From Atherix ibis (lineage: Eukaryota; Arthropoda; Insecta; Diptera; Athericidae), in the NCBI GenBank assembly GCA_958298945.1, contig OY282606.1:41491920-41555919 (forward strand): 64,000 nucleotides of DNA. The letters run 5' to 3'. Below, one piece after another: positions 1 through 10,612 of this stretch (its first letter is position 1; each line of letters begins with the position of its first letter). The notes below the pieces were generated by a model that made no database searches, was not told where the DNA came from, and worked only from the letters and a program-made list of their open reading frames with translations. Made by a program: the position numbers and the translations under genes.

Positions 1-1444
1 TTATCGGTTTTTTATTTTTAGTTTTTATTTTAATATACCATATATGTATGTTGAAGTCTCTTATTGAAATTGATTATTGCCATTAATACTTTAATTATAA
101 CTTTGTTAAGTGGAAAATTGTAATGTTTCCATTTAATTAATCCTAAAGAACAAGCTGAATCATTCTTGTTTGCTAAACGATTTTGTTTATGGGAAACTAC
201 ATTTTAAATTGTACGCAATAAATCTCAGACCAAACAAAAAAATAGCTTACAAAGATTTACTATTTCTATAGTATGGCCAGTAGTTTGGTTTTAAGCTAAG
301 ATGCCCACGCGTTATCTTCGAGGACAATTGTGGCGCCTTGATGGAACCAAAAGTTGGGGACAGCCAGTTGAATTGATTCAAAGTGCAAGCGAATAGTTAT
401 ACGGTTCGATCAGATATAAAATACCAACTGCAACAATATAGAGACATATAGTTTTTCTTTTCAAAAGTTCCATTAGAAGAAGGCGAATGCAATATTACAG
501 CGTCCAACCGAGTTTAAAGATCAATTATTCGTTTTGTAACGCCGATGCACTTCAACGGTGTCACCTTAAAATGCGAGCAAATGTCCTACAAAACAATCCA
601 TATTTCATATAAGCCATAATTTAAATTCGTAAAAATAATTTAACTGCGACTAAAAATATTTTTGAGTCAAGTTTTATTATACACACCTCAAAATGATGAT
701 GATTGTTGAACATAAATAAAATCCACAACGCCTTGGTTTTGCCATAGGTCACACTAAGGTAATCATTTTCTATCATAAATTTGCTATAAATTTTTGTACA
801 TGAAGAATTACTATCGTCATTAAATTTATTTCACATAAACTTTTTCCTCACATTTATTATATACATTGTATTAAGGATTATATTGTAGAAAATCATAATT
901 ATATTATTTTTTTGTTTTCAAAAAAGAAACTCATGTTTTTTTAAATAGGAAATTTTCATATCTTATATTATTTATAAGCGAACATTTAATTATAAATTTT
1001 GTTGCCAAACACACTTTTTATACCACGTAAAATTATAGTATTTCCTTAAAACTATAGTGTAAGCCATAGTCTGACATCTAAAAAATAAATACGAGTATGT
1101 TCTAGCAACATGTTGATAAGCCTATCATAAGTTTACTCCGCAACATTGATAGTAACGCTGATATAAAGAGTTATCCATTTTTTTGTTTAAAAAGTATAGA
1201 CCTGTATTTTAACAGATTTATAATCAATATTTATTTAAGTACATTATTTAATTATGTTAATTATAAAAAAAAATTTCCATAATGAAACAAATATGGTAAT
1301 TCTGTAGCATCCAAGTTTTGAACAAAATTTTCTTCAGTAACAAACCCTTTTTTTTATGAAGTGGATACGTCAGTAAATAAAATTGAAGTATATAAAGCTT
1401 TTTGAATCTTTAAATGATTAAAGATATGCTATTTTATCTACAAA
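1..1444. other. AT-rich non-coding spacer
   Basis: No open frame of useful length and no recognisable element on either strand. A slightly more GC-rich patch at about 300-600 stands out from the surroundings but matches nothing I recognise. It may be a decayed repeat or a conserved non-coding block. Confidence 0.6.
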
Positions 1445-2060
1445 AAGTGACTGTCTAGTGTGAAATTCGGTCTGAAGGTGTCGTTGGCCTGTGTTTCTTT
1501 GAAAAAGAAAAAGAAGAGACTATTACCATCAATTTTGAGCACTATACATGCATAAAAACTTTTTTTTTTTAATTTTAACTTAAAGATTTTAATTTAGACT
1601 ACACGTTATTTTCATAATACGGTACCATAATCCACAAAACACATCAAATTTTGGCTTTATTACGTGACAAATTCATAGCATACATCATTTCGAGATTTGG
1701 TTAAGTTCATTAGCGTCTTAAAATATTTGATTTAACGATGATATTATTAAAAAATATAATTTTTAATAATATTATATAAAAGAAGTATTTATGTAGATAA
1801 TTTTAAAACTTTAGAGCATTTGAAAACCGACATCATTCAACTAATGGCCTAATTACAGCCCGAAAAGTGCGAAAATGTCATCAAAAATTACTTTACAATG
1901 GTCCTGCAAGAAGTCTTGTTGCAATTAATTTAATAATTTTATAATGTATAAATAATGGCAACATTTAAACAATTTTGAATAACATTTTTTTTAATAAAAT
2001 CTGAATTTTAAATATAGTTAAATAAACCTTACTTTTTAAAGCACAAACCGGATAACACTT
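1445..2060 (+). repeat. Unnamed interspersed repeat, copy A
   Basis: This stretch aligns by eye, in the same orientation, with 7180-7790. Shared landmarks in order are AAAGTGACTG, GAAGGTGTCRTTGGC, TTGTGAGCACTATA-like 'TGAGCACTATA', CTTAAAGATTT, AAATTTTGGCT, a block ending in GCATCAAAAATTACTT-like sequence, and a final GGATAAC near 2050 versus 7763. The region between is diverged and AT-rich. A third, shorter match in the opposite orientation lies near 41063-41140. No transposase or reverse transcriptase motif is visible, so it could be a non-autonomous element or the decayed end of a larger one. Ends are approximate. Confidence 0.55.
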
Positions 2061-4631
2061 TATCATGAAATTTTATTGTTTTTGAATAATAATTGAATTA
2101 AAGTCAAGAAAAATATATTCCAAGTATGATGTACGATGAATATTAAGTATGTTTAAATTATATAATAAAAATAAATCACATTAGTTAGGTATTAATTCCA
2201 TTAGAATATAAGAAATTGTTCTACCAAAAAGCCAGTTTAGACAAAAAATGTACTATTTGATTAGCTAATGAAAAATAAGATATTTGTTAAAAATTTTGAA
2301 CATATTTTTAATGTAACTCAATACTTTCGATTAATTTCACAAAAAAATATATCAATTAAGATGCTTTGAATACTGCAGCTGATAGTATTGAAAATAATAG
2401 AATTAGTATAAACAGAGACAGGATATTTACAATATATACAATATTTTTTTAAAAATCCAAATTTTTTTTACATGTTTTTAAAACATTTTTCTTACACCTG
2501 AAAATAACATCATAACTTTGTATTTAATTTTTAGCAAAAGAATATGTATTTGTCCTTTTTAGAAGTATGTTCAGCTGTGTTAAGCTATTTTTAAGATTCA
2601 GAAGCTTGTCTCGAATTCGAGACATTCTACTATTAGCATAACTAATAAAATACACCATAATTTTTTTTTACCATTTAATTAATGAAAAAAAGCAATAATA
2701 ATAAGTTTAGCTTAATAAATATTTCTGTGTTTATAAAAAATTGGTCGTAAATATACGTCCATTTATCTAACAAATATCGGATGTCAAAAATGATTATATC
2801 CATGACTTCATCGGAATATAATTCACTGTCAACTAGTGAGTTAGTGATTAGGTTTGACTGCCTTTATCCATCTTAACATTTTATTGTAGTATTCTTATAA
2901 TCTTACTTTCCTATTGTTAGTTAATTAATAAGAATTAATGTTTATAAAATTCCATTTTTTTATGGAGTTATTCATTTAAGATTCTTAAAGAAGCCTAGAC
3001 TTGTTGGCATCAAATCCTCTTATGTGAATTTTTTATTCATAAAATATTAAAATTTTTATAAACATGTGATTATGGTCTATCAGAAAAAATTAATACTATT
3101 GTAATTTTGGGTTGGATTATCTTACTAGGAAAAATTAATTTGAATGACACTACTTTAAGATGATGACTCAACGTTCGGTCGATGACATAATTAAAAAAGA
3201 TCAACGGTCAAAATAGTTACGAAATTAGATAATGACAGGTCAATAATCGATTACTATACACAGACTATATGCTGTAATTTTTGAAAGTGTTAAGTGTATT
3301 TTAAGTCATCTTAAGAAAAGGGAAATCAGTTTCTTGGCAATTCACTTTAAAGTGCGTCTTAATGTAAATTTTCTAATTCAGGAAGACCACATAACTTTAT
3401 TCTCTGGGATTTGATATGAAATCACTTTGGTAAAAGATAACCAATAATTTAAAAACCAGAAGAGACTATATCAAGGTACCCAAATGATTCTAGTATATTC
3501 GTAATATCCTCTCTCTATCTTAGTCTTTTTACCATGTTCAATATAATATACGATTTGAATCTGTTTATTGTGATTTATGACAACTAAGGAATTTACATAC
3601 AGAAATGGTTAGATTTGTGTTTGAATTATTCAAATGAGACTCGATAGTGGGTGGTAAAAGATAAACAACCAGCACATAAATGTTGAACGCTTTATTTATT
3701 TATTCATTCCACAATTGCGAATCAGTTAATTATTTCTTTCTTAAAATTATTTATTTATACATTCGATTATTGCTATTTGTTCAATATGAATTATTAGATA
3801 GAAACGCATCTTGTACGTGGATTATCGATAAACTCTACATTTTGCTTGAAGCCAAACTCATCGCGTACGACTATTAGTTCTATTTGCGAAGCTTGTAGTC
3901 GGAAGAGAAAGGAAATTTGTATGAAAATAAAGAAAAACAACTAAGAATATCTTTAAAAACTAAGAGCCAGTTGGGTTGTGTATTGAGTTTTCGATTCAAA
4001 CTAAAAAATATTTATTAGCATTTGTATTAATCTGAAGTATGATGCAAAAATATGCAACAGACGAAAATAAGTCGATTTGGGTGGGCGATACTACGAGTAT
4101 ATAAAACTTCCTACACTGCACAGGTGTTGATTTGTTTAGATCTACAAAAATCCCAACTGTGAGAAGTCGAATTAATTTTGCAGTGCATTCAGTTGTGCAA
4201 AATTTCTCTTTTAATTCTGTTGTCATATTTACCCAATAATGGTTTTCTGTCATGCATGGCTATGCGTATTATGAGCAATAAACAATTTTACCACTTTTCT
4301 ATAAAAGTTGGATACGAGTTCGACTTGGGCTTACAACTCGATAAATCTTAATGATTTGTCACCGAAGCAAGTAGTAATTTTAAGTCCAGAAGAAGAAGAA
4401 GACGTTACTTAATTCTGTAAGAACTCACTGAACTCAGTTACTAAAGTTGTATAGAATTTCATAAATGAATAAAAACAAGATTCTTCGAGTATATATGTAA
4501 CATAAGTATGATGATGCCATAGCATACGTTAAAAGTCGATAGAGTAGTACATATAGCACATTACGATCAGATGCGATACGATGCGATTTTATCTTAAAAA
4601 TCTATGAACATTCGAGATGAGAAGAGTCTAC
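2061..4631. other. AT-rich non-coding spacer
   Basis: Short open frames near 3680-3877 (+) and 3996-4253 (-) have no recognisable domain and look like chance. I see no gene, repeat or RNA structure here. Confidence 0.55.
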
Positions 4632-4633
4632 TA

Positions 4634-4662
4634 CGTAGGCTACTATATATAATTCTGGCCTA
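4634..4662 (+). repeat. mariner A 5' terminal inverted repeat
   Basis: A 29-bp repeat directly after a TA dinucleotide. It matches the reverse complement of 5864-5892 at 27 of 29 positions. Confidence 0.9.
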
Positions 4663-4808
4663 GGCAACACTAAGTGTTGCCAGGTGCGATCTGACATTTC
4701 CATTGGAAAGTTTGACATTTTTTAGCATAAACGTACTCAGAACGTTTTGACGTACGACTATCATTTGTGTTGTTTACAGTGACTTGAAAAAATCAATTTG
4801 GCAAAAAA

Positions 4809-5826
4809 ATGGAATTAACTCGTGAACATTTTCGTGCGATCATTTTTCACAACTTTCGACGTGGATTATCACGACAAGAGTGCATCGATGAACTTAAATC
4901 TTTGTATGGCTATGAAGCACCATCCTATAGCACTGTGAAAAACTGGTACAACGAATTCAATCGTGGCCGACGCTCGCTCAAAGACGAATTCCGTGAAGGT
5001 CGTCCAAAAACAGCCGTTGTTCCAGAAAACATCGATGCCGTACGTGAACTGATAATGCAAGACCGTCATGTGACATACCGTGAGATAGAGGCATGCCTAG
5101 GCATTTCTCCCACCAGCATACATTCGATATTGCATGAACACCTGGCCGTAAAAAAGGTTTGTTCTCGTTGGATCCCGCACAATTTGACAATCGCTCAAAA
5201 AAAGGCTCGTGTGGATTGGTGTAAAGAAATGCTGAAAAAATACGATCGCGGTGCTTCAAAAGACGTTTATAAGATCGTCACAGGTGACGAATCATGGATC
5301 TATGCGTATGAGCCCGAAACAAAACAGCAATCGACCGTGTGGGTCTTCCAAGACGAGTCAAATCCAACGAAAGTTGTTCGTGGAAGAAGCACTTCGAAGC
5401 AAATGGTCGCTTGTTTCTTTGGCAAAACTGGTCATGTGGCGACTGTTCCGCTTGTGCAACGTAGGACGGTCAATTCTGAGTGGTACACCACCATTTGTTT
5501 GCCTGAAGTCTTCGGAGAAATTCGAAAAACGAACAAGAGAAGTCGAATCATTGTGCACCATGACAATGCGAGCTCTCACACATCAGCTCAAACCAGCGCC
5601 TTTTTGACCGGACAAAACGTCGAATTGATGGGTCATCCTCCGTACAGCCCTGACTTGGCACCCAATGACTTCTTTTTAATTTTCGTCGCCAGAAGATGCT
5701 GTTGAAGCATTCAAAAACCATGTTTTGGAGGTGTCTCAATCGGAGTGGAAAAAGTGCTTCGAAAATTGGTTTGAGCGCATGCAAAAGTGTATAAATCTTG
5801 ATGGAGAATATTTTGAAAAACAATAA
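4809..5826 (+). pseudogene. mariner transposase, frameshifted after the catalytic triad
   Basis: Cut-and-paste transposase of the DD34D mariner type. The N-terminal helix-turn-helix region (about residues 1-110) includes SYSTVKNWYNEF and DEFREGRPK; the linker has the WIPHNLT motif typical of mariner. The catalytic triad is visible: VTGDESWIY (first Asp), VHHDNASSH (second) and YSPDLAPNDFF (third), with exactly 34 residues between the second and third. Just after the third Asp, near 5683-5690, a short deletion shifts the frame, and the original frame ends at 5705 after ARRCC. The true C-terminus continues one frame over from FSSPEDAVEAF to EYFEKQ and a TAA at 5824-5826. The complete family protein is about 340-350 residues, so only roughly ten residues are lost. 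The start was chosen because MELTREHFR aligns with the usual mariner start. Catalytic activity is unlikely. Confidence 0.92.
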
Positions 5827-5863
5827 AACCTTTTTCGTTGATAAATATTCGCATTTTCATTAT

Positions 5864-5892
5864 TAGGCCAGAAATATATATAGTAGCCCACG
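5864..5892 (-). repeat. mariner A 3' terminal inverted repeat
   Basis: Reverse complement of the 5' repeat with two mismatches. A TA follows at 5893-5894, completing the target-site duplication. Confidence 0.9.
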
Positions 5893-6380
5893 TACTAGCA
5901 TTTTTATGACCATAATATAATTCAACAAAGAAATGCAAGCTGTTCTTGTGATATCTTAAAGAATCGTACTGATTACAAGCGATTAGAATTTACTTCAATA
6001 GCCATGGGAATAGGACGTTTATGGATAGTTAAGGAAGTAAAATGTATAATTTCATGTTTAGTGAAGTGTTGATGACCTGATCGTGCAGGTCAAATAAATT
6101 ACACAACATTGTTGAATTTTTTTAACCTTTTTTTTTTATTTGAAAAATATATTAAAACTCTCAGTTTATTCATGTTCAAATTTGTAAAAGAAATATTTCA
6201 TACTGTTAACTGACAACCTGGACTTTTCTTAAAAAACCAAAATTTTTATAGTTAATTAAAGATATTGTTTACTGAACTTATATTTTCAGCGCACATATAA
6301 ATTAGAAAAATTACAAATAAATTATAGAAATAAGATAATAAATAAATTTAATTTAAAAAACAGGGTTATGCATTCATAAT
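5893..6380. other. AT-rich spacer
   Basis: Nothing recognisable lies between the mariner end and the RTE-like relic. Confidence 0.5.
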
Positions 6381-6950
6381 TATCATCATCAACAACTGGG
6401 ATTTCGGTTTAGGTATGCTGAATCAAAGAACTCCTCAGACGTACCAGCTACGTGTCCCGGCCTTCCAGTTCGACACTCCTAGAATGTTTTTGGCGTACTG
6501 GGCAACACCGTCGCTCCTCCTAAGGTAGGAGCCATGAATGGATGCACAGTAGAATATTTGGTAAGAATCTTCCTTGTCCATGCAGATTAAGTGTTCATCC
6601 CACCACAGCCTATTGAGCTTAATTTTATCCACAACCGCGCGATCGCGTTAACGTTCTAGGATCCAGTTCTGGAATGTACATCCTCATATAGGGCACCAAA
6701 AATTCTTTGAAGCATCCTCCTCTCTACTGCAGACAAGAGTTTACAATTATTTTTGCTGAGAACCAAAGTTTCCAAAAAATACATGAGAATTGGGAAATTG
6801 TCGGCTTCGACACTTGACCCCACGTAAGAAAATAATTTAACTCTTTCGAAGATATAATATCGTTTCCATATGTTCAAAGTTGCGCAAATTAAACGAGGAT
6901 GGTATTATGCGAACCCCTGAATCACGAATCACATTTTCCAGTGGATTATC
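6381..6950 (-). pseudogene. RTE-like LINE relic, reverse transcriptase 3' part
   Basis: Decayed C-terminal part of a non-LTR retrotransposon reverse transcriptase on the minus strand. The upstream segment (6877 down to 6656) reads VLSKNNCKLLSAVERRMLQRIFGAL, the conserved 'lyGsEaW.ls..d...l..fErkmLRriyGp' region of RTE-type elements. The downstream segment (6632 to 6435) reads KLNRLWWDEHLICMD then VAQYAKNILGVSNWKAGTR, matching the 'RLRWlGHv.RMd' and 'R.r..lgi.nWk..A.dR' tail. A stop and frame change near 6650 separate the halves. A GAT/ATC-rich run at 6381-6395 is where the short-repeat tail of an RTE element would be. The upper edge at about 6950 is shared with the copy at 16240-17300. Full-length elements are over 3 kb, so this is 5'-truncated. 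The clade is inferred from these motifs only. Confidence 0.72.
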
Positions 6951-7179
6951 TAATCGTAATTTAAAAATTATAGCGCAATTATTTGTGTAGTTTAAAGTTT
7001 GTCATTAAATATTAACAATTGTTTAACTAAAAAAAAAATACGTTAAAATTGTAAAATCTTTCTTAAAAAAAAAATGTCTTATACGAAGAAGCTCATTTCT
7101 TACTCGGTGAACATGATGAGGGTTATTTATTATTCTAAAAGCTTACAAGTGACTATGAAGACGTCATAGTACCAGTAAA

Positions 7180-7790
7180 AAGTGACTGCTTGGGGTGTGG
7201 ATTTTGATGTGAAGGTGTCATTGGCGTGTATTTCTTCGAAAATATAGAACGAGAGACAGTCGCCGTCAATTCTGAGCACTATAGCCGTATTATAATAGGT
7301 ATTTTTTTTACTTAAACTTAAAGATTTGAATCTGAACAATTAGTCCAAGTTGGTGCCACAAGCCACATAGCACGATAAATTTTGGCTCTATTTGCGCGAA
7401 CTGTTTCTAGTAATTAATTTTTGGATTTTTTGATGTTGATTGGCCTCCAAGATCGTGAGATTGGACACCGGTGCACTCTTTTTTATATAACTTTGAAAAA
7501 ATTATACTTACGCATATAGTTTTCAAATTTTAGAGTATTTAAAAACTAATATCAGTCAACTGACATTCCAAAATGTGTACAAAAAGCATCAAAAATTACT
7601 TCAAAAAGATCGAGTACTGCGAAAACTCGTATGAGGGCCAGTCAAATAATTTTTATATATTATATATTATTACAAAGCTTAGGTAATATAATTAAAAAGA
7701 ATTTTCATCAAAATTTAAACTGAAAGTAGGATTTATTTAATTTTACTATTCAAAGCTCATATTGGATAACCTTTGAGACCTCAACGTTTG
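7180..7790 (+). repeat. Unnamed interspersed repeat, copy B
   Basis: Second copy of the repeat at 1445-2060, in the same orientation. It is somewhat better preserved and slightly more GC-rich at its left end (AGTGACTGCTTGGGGTGTGG). Read on the minus strand, 7410-7360 gives AKIYRAMWLVAPTW, and the related fragment at 41063-41140 gives VRIFRDMWLVA, so this part may once have been coding. I do not recognise the protein. Confidence 0.55.
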
Positions 7791-9796
7791 GAACAAAATT
7801 AACCGTGGTACGTTATAAATTAAAAAAAAATTTCAATTTCAAATCAGTTTAATTTTTAGAAAAAGTTCTCTTTAATTAGTATTTCTGCAGCTTAATTAAT
7901 TTTGGGCTTAAACAAAAATCTCAAAAAACGAGACATTTTCACAAATGCTCTTCGTTCCTAAGTCAATTTTTAAATAAAGTAATTTAATTTTGCACAATAC
8001 TAATACAACCATATGTATGTATACATATCTTTTTATAGAAAATAACTTTTTAGTTTCTGATAAATTCAATGATATTTCTAATAGTAGCAAATTATCTTTA
8101 AAAGTCTATTCCCTGCAAGACCAAACTAAAAATTACCCTTTCCCACTATTTCAAGATTAGAACAGATTTGCAGCTAAATTATGATTGCGAAAATTATTAA
8201 TTTCAAATGACGTTCGTGCGAAATTTATAAATACTCAATATAAAAAAAAATTAATTGATAAAACAACAACAAAAAATATAATCAAAATACTCCTAATCTA
8301 TGTGAAAATATGAAATTGGCTTCTGAAAAGACTGTACTTGGTAAAAAGAAGAGCAATGTTTTGTTTCTATCGATAAACACGATTTAATTAATTCTGTCTT
8401 TAATTTCATATAAGAAACGTGGATGCCAATGGAGACTATGTTACCCGATAAATGGTTAAATATGCTCCTCACGTACACGTATTATTTGCAAGGAAATGAA
8501 CCGAACTGTTGAACTTTTCTACGCCATCATTTCGATTGGGAGCAGCAGCCAGAGTAGAATATATTACCTAAATTGTAGAGCATAATTTAGTTAAGCTAGT
8601 ACGTTCGGCACACCGACAACTGGAACTTGTATGGATCGAGGGCAGTACTCTTCGCTACTTTAAGGGCAAAGGCGGCCGCCCCATTGACGGAGCTTCACTA
8701 CGTCTTATGCTAAATAAGGTGCAGAGAGCTCGGTAGGCAATCACAATGCCCACAAAGCACGAAGTGGAGACCTGCAATCATTTGGAATTTTTATTCATCA
8801 CGTCGAAACAATCAAGGGGAGTCGAAATAATTAGCGATAGATGCATTCATCCATTCTTCCAAGTTACAAGTTTAGCTGTAAGCTTCCCAAGTCTTTTGGG
8901 ACTTGAATTGCAGAATCGAGATTTGGTTTTTACGTCTTGGATATCGATTGATCGATTCCAATAAATATAGACATTGGCGGATAGGGAGGCAATAATGTAT
9001 GTAGTCATTGTATATGAGTAGGCAACAATCTTCGAGTAGAGTGCACTGTCAAGGCGAATAGTTATAGTTCACTTCGATACCGTTACATGGCCTTTGTGGC
9101 CACATATCCAAAGTTACTGTAACTTTCAATCTATGGCTTGATTCCAGGTCGAATTCAATCATTGTGGCCGATTCGACTCTATGGACATGAATGCCATCTT
9201 CTGAACTAGCCGCCCTCTACACGTCCACCGCCAACAATCAAAACGGTACAGTTCATTGATTGCAGCCACATTGTAGGGAATGGAGTAGCACAATGCAGTG
9301 ATGGTGGATGCCACGACTCCCAAAGAGGACGGAATCTGCTTTCATAGTACGCTACATGTTCGCCAGATTCTGTTAAGACTTCTTTCACAAGAACCACAGA
9401 TCAATCGGTCGATAGATACATAGATGGATAGATACGAATCGTTAGAATTGATTAGATGGCAATTATCTGAGCGCAGTAGTATTTCTATGGCATTTTAATT
9501 CGATCCGATGAGTGCAAATGTGGCCAATACAAAATTTTAATTGAGAAGAAATTTATTCCTCTTGACTAATACTTAATTTGGACTTCTTGGCCAATTTGAC
9601 CTTTTCTCGTAGATTTCCCATGTTATTTTTTTGTATATTCTTCCAAAGGCTATAGAACATTTCATTGACATAAGAAGAGAATTTTTTAACTCTGACCTCG
9701 TAAGACCATAAATATGTTTTGGTTCTTTTTGGTATTAAATTCATAGTTTGTAAGGTGGATTTTTTTTAGTTTGTAAGTTTTAAAAAATTATATATA
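7791..9796. other. Spacer with an unexplained GC-richer island
   Basis: AT-rich from 7791 to about 8480. About 8500-9450 is clearly more GC-rich, with a GGCGGCCGCC block near 8671 and no open frame that looks real on either strand (longest about 70 codons). It could be a decayed element, a host pseudogene or regulatory sequence. It ends in a short GATA-rich run, GATAGATACATAGATGGATA, at about 9411-9436. The rest is AT-rich. Confidence 0.5.
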
Positions 9797-10612
9797 AGGT
9801 TTGGTGGAAAAGGAATTAGATTGACATCACTGAGAGTGATTTTGCCAATACTACCCTCCACATAGCTGTTAAGTTAGTCCTTTTTAAATTTTTAATATCA
9901 TTTTAAATCTTGTCGAGAAACTACGAGACCCTACAAAGTGTATTAAGTGAAATTGGGTTTTTTAGTGCGTTACGAAAAATGGTACAAAGAAATTTGGAGC
10001 AAAGGTGTTCCATCAAATTTCCTGTTAGTCTTGGTGAATCTGTAAGTTTTCAACGAGCCTATGGGAAATATTCTCTATAAAGAGCACAATTTTTTCGGTT
10101 AGATAAACCATTTTGGAGAGCTGATATGCAGTGAATGACGAACCTCACTCAGGGAAGCTTTCAACGCTTAAAATTGACGCAAATGTGGAGGGAGTGAGGG
10201 TTCTTGTGAGGTCAGACAGTCGATAGATATCGACTGTCTGACCTCACAAGAACCCTCGCTTATGAATAGCTGCTGAAACACTCAAAAAAAATGCTTTGCA
10301 TAGGATGGGATATTGCAGACTTTTTAGGAAAGGAAGAAGACAGTGGCGAAGTGGCAGCGATATTGGGATTTATATACCAATGGACGAGTTTTTTTTCCGG
10401 AAAAAGGAATTAATTTGGCTACCCAGCTCCCTTATTGACCCGATCGTAGACTTTGTGACTTTTTTTCGACCAAGATATAAACTACTTGAAAGGACGTCAA
10501 ATACAGTCGATAGTATCCAAGGGAGTCTAACCGAGAGTATGTGGACGATTCCAGTTGAAGCTGTTTTCTGAACCTTTCTGAAGGCTCATTACTTTTCTGC
10601 CGCACCTCATAT
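9797..10612 (+). mobile_element. Decayed mariner relic, family B copy 1
   Basis: About 0.8 kb with degenerate terminal inverted repeats: the left end reads AAGGTTTGGTGGAAAAGGAA, and the right end reverse-complements to GAGGTGCGGCAGAAAAGTAA. Inside, 10130-10220 translates as NDEPHSGKLSTLKIDANVEG then VRVLVRSDSR, the mariner linker between the two DNA-binding motifs. 10275-10325 gives RIAAETLKKNALH. The catalytic end survives only as the segment after the third Asp, KLLERTSNTVDSIQGSLTES at about 10475-10540. Most of the catalytic core is deleted. A perfect inverted repeat interrupts it at 10196-10257. The same TIR family and protein recur at 29.7, 57.2 and 59.3 kb. Confidence 0.72.
10196..10257. 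repeat. Perfect palindrome, 30-bp arms, 2-bp centre
   Basis: The left arm (10196-10225) starts GAGGGTTCTTGTGAGGTC. The right arm (10228-10257) is its exact reverse complement, with GA between. The left arm is ordinary mariner coding sequence (the VRVLVRSDSR region), so the right arm is a local inverted duplication of it rather than an element end. Perfect identity in an otherwise decayed relic means it arose much later than the relic. A sequencing or assembly fold-back is the alternative. Confidence 0.93.

Larger units (their letters stand above)
4634..5892 (+). mobile_element. mariner element A (DD34D), nearly complete
   Basis: A 1259-bp DNA transposon bounded by 29-bp terminal inverted repeats that differ at two positions (4th and 19th) and flanked on both sides by the TA expected of mariner insertions (4632-4633 and 5893-5894). 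The TIR starts CGTRGGCTAC and ends TTCTGGCCTA. The 5' untranslated part carries a small palindrome, GGCAACACT-A-AGTGTTGCC at 4663-4681. The inside is a single mariner transposase frame broken near its 3' end. Length, TIR size and TSD are all typical of mariner. It is the best-preserved DNA transposon in the window. Confidence 0.93.

Noticed and set aside
3680..3877. 65-codon open frame (+)
   Set aside because: AT-rich, rich in Ile/Leu/Tyr/Phe/Asn codons as expected by chance, and no domain.
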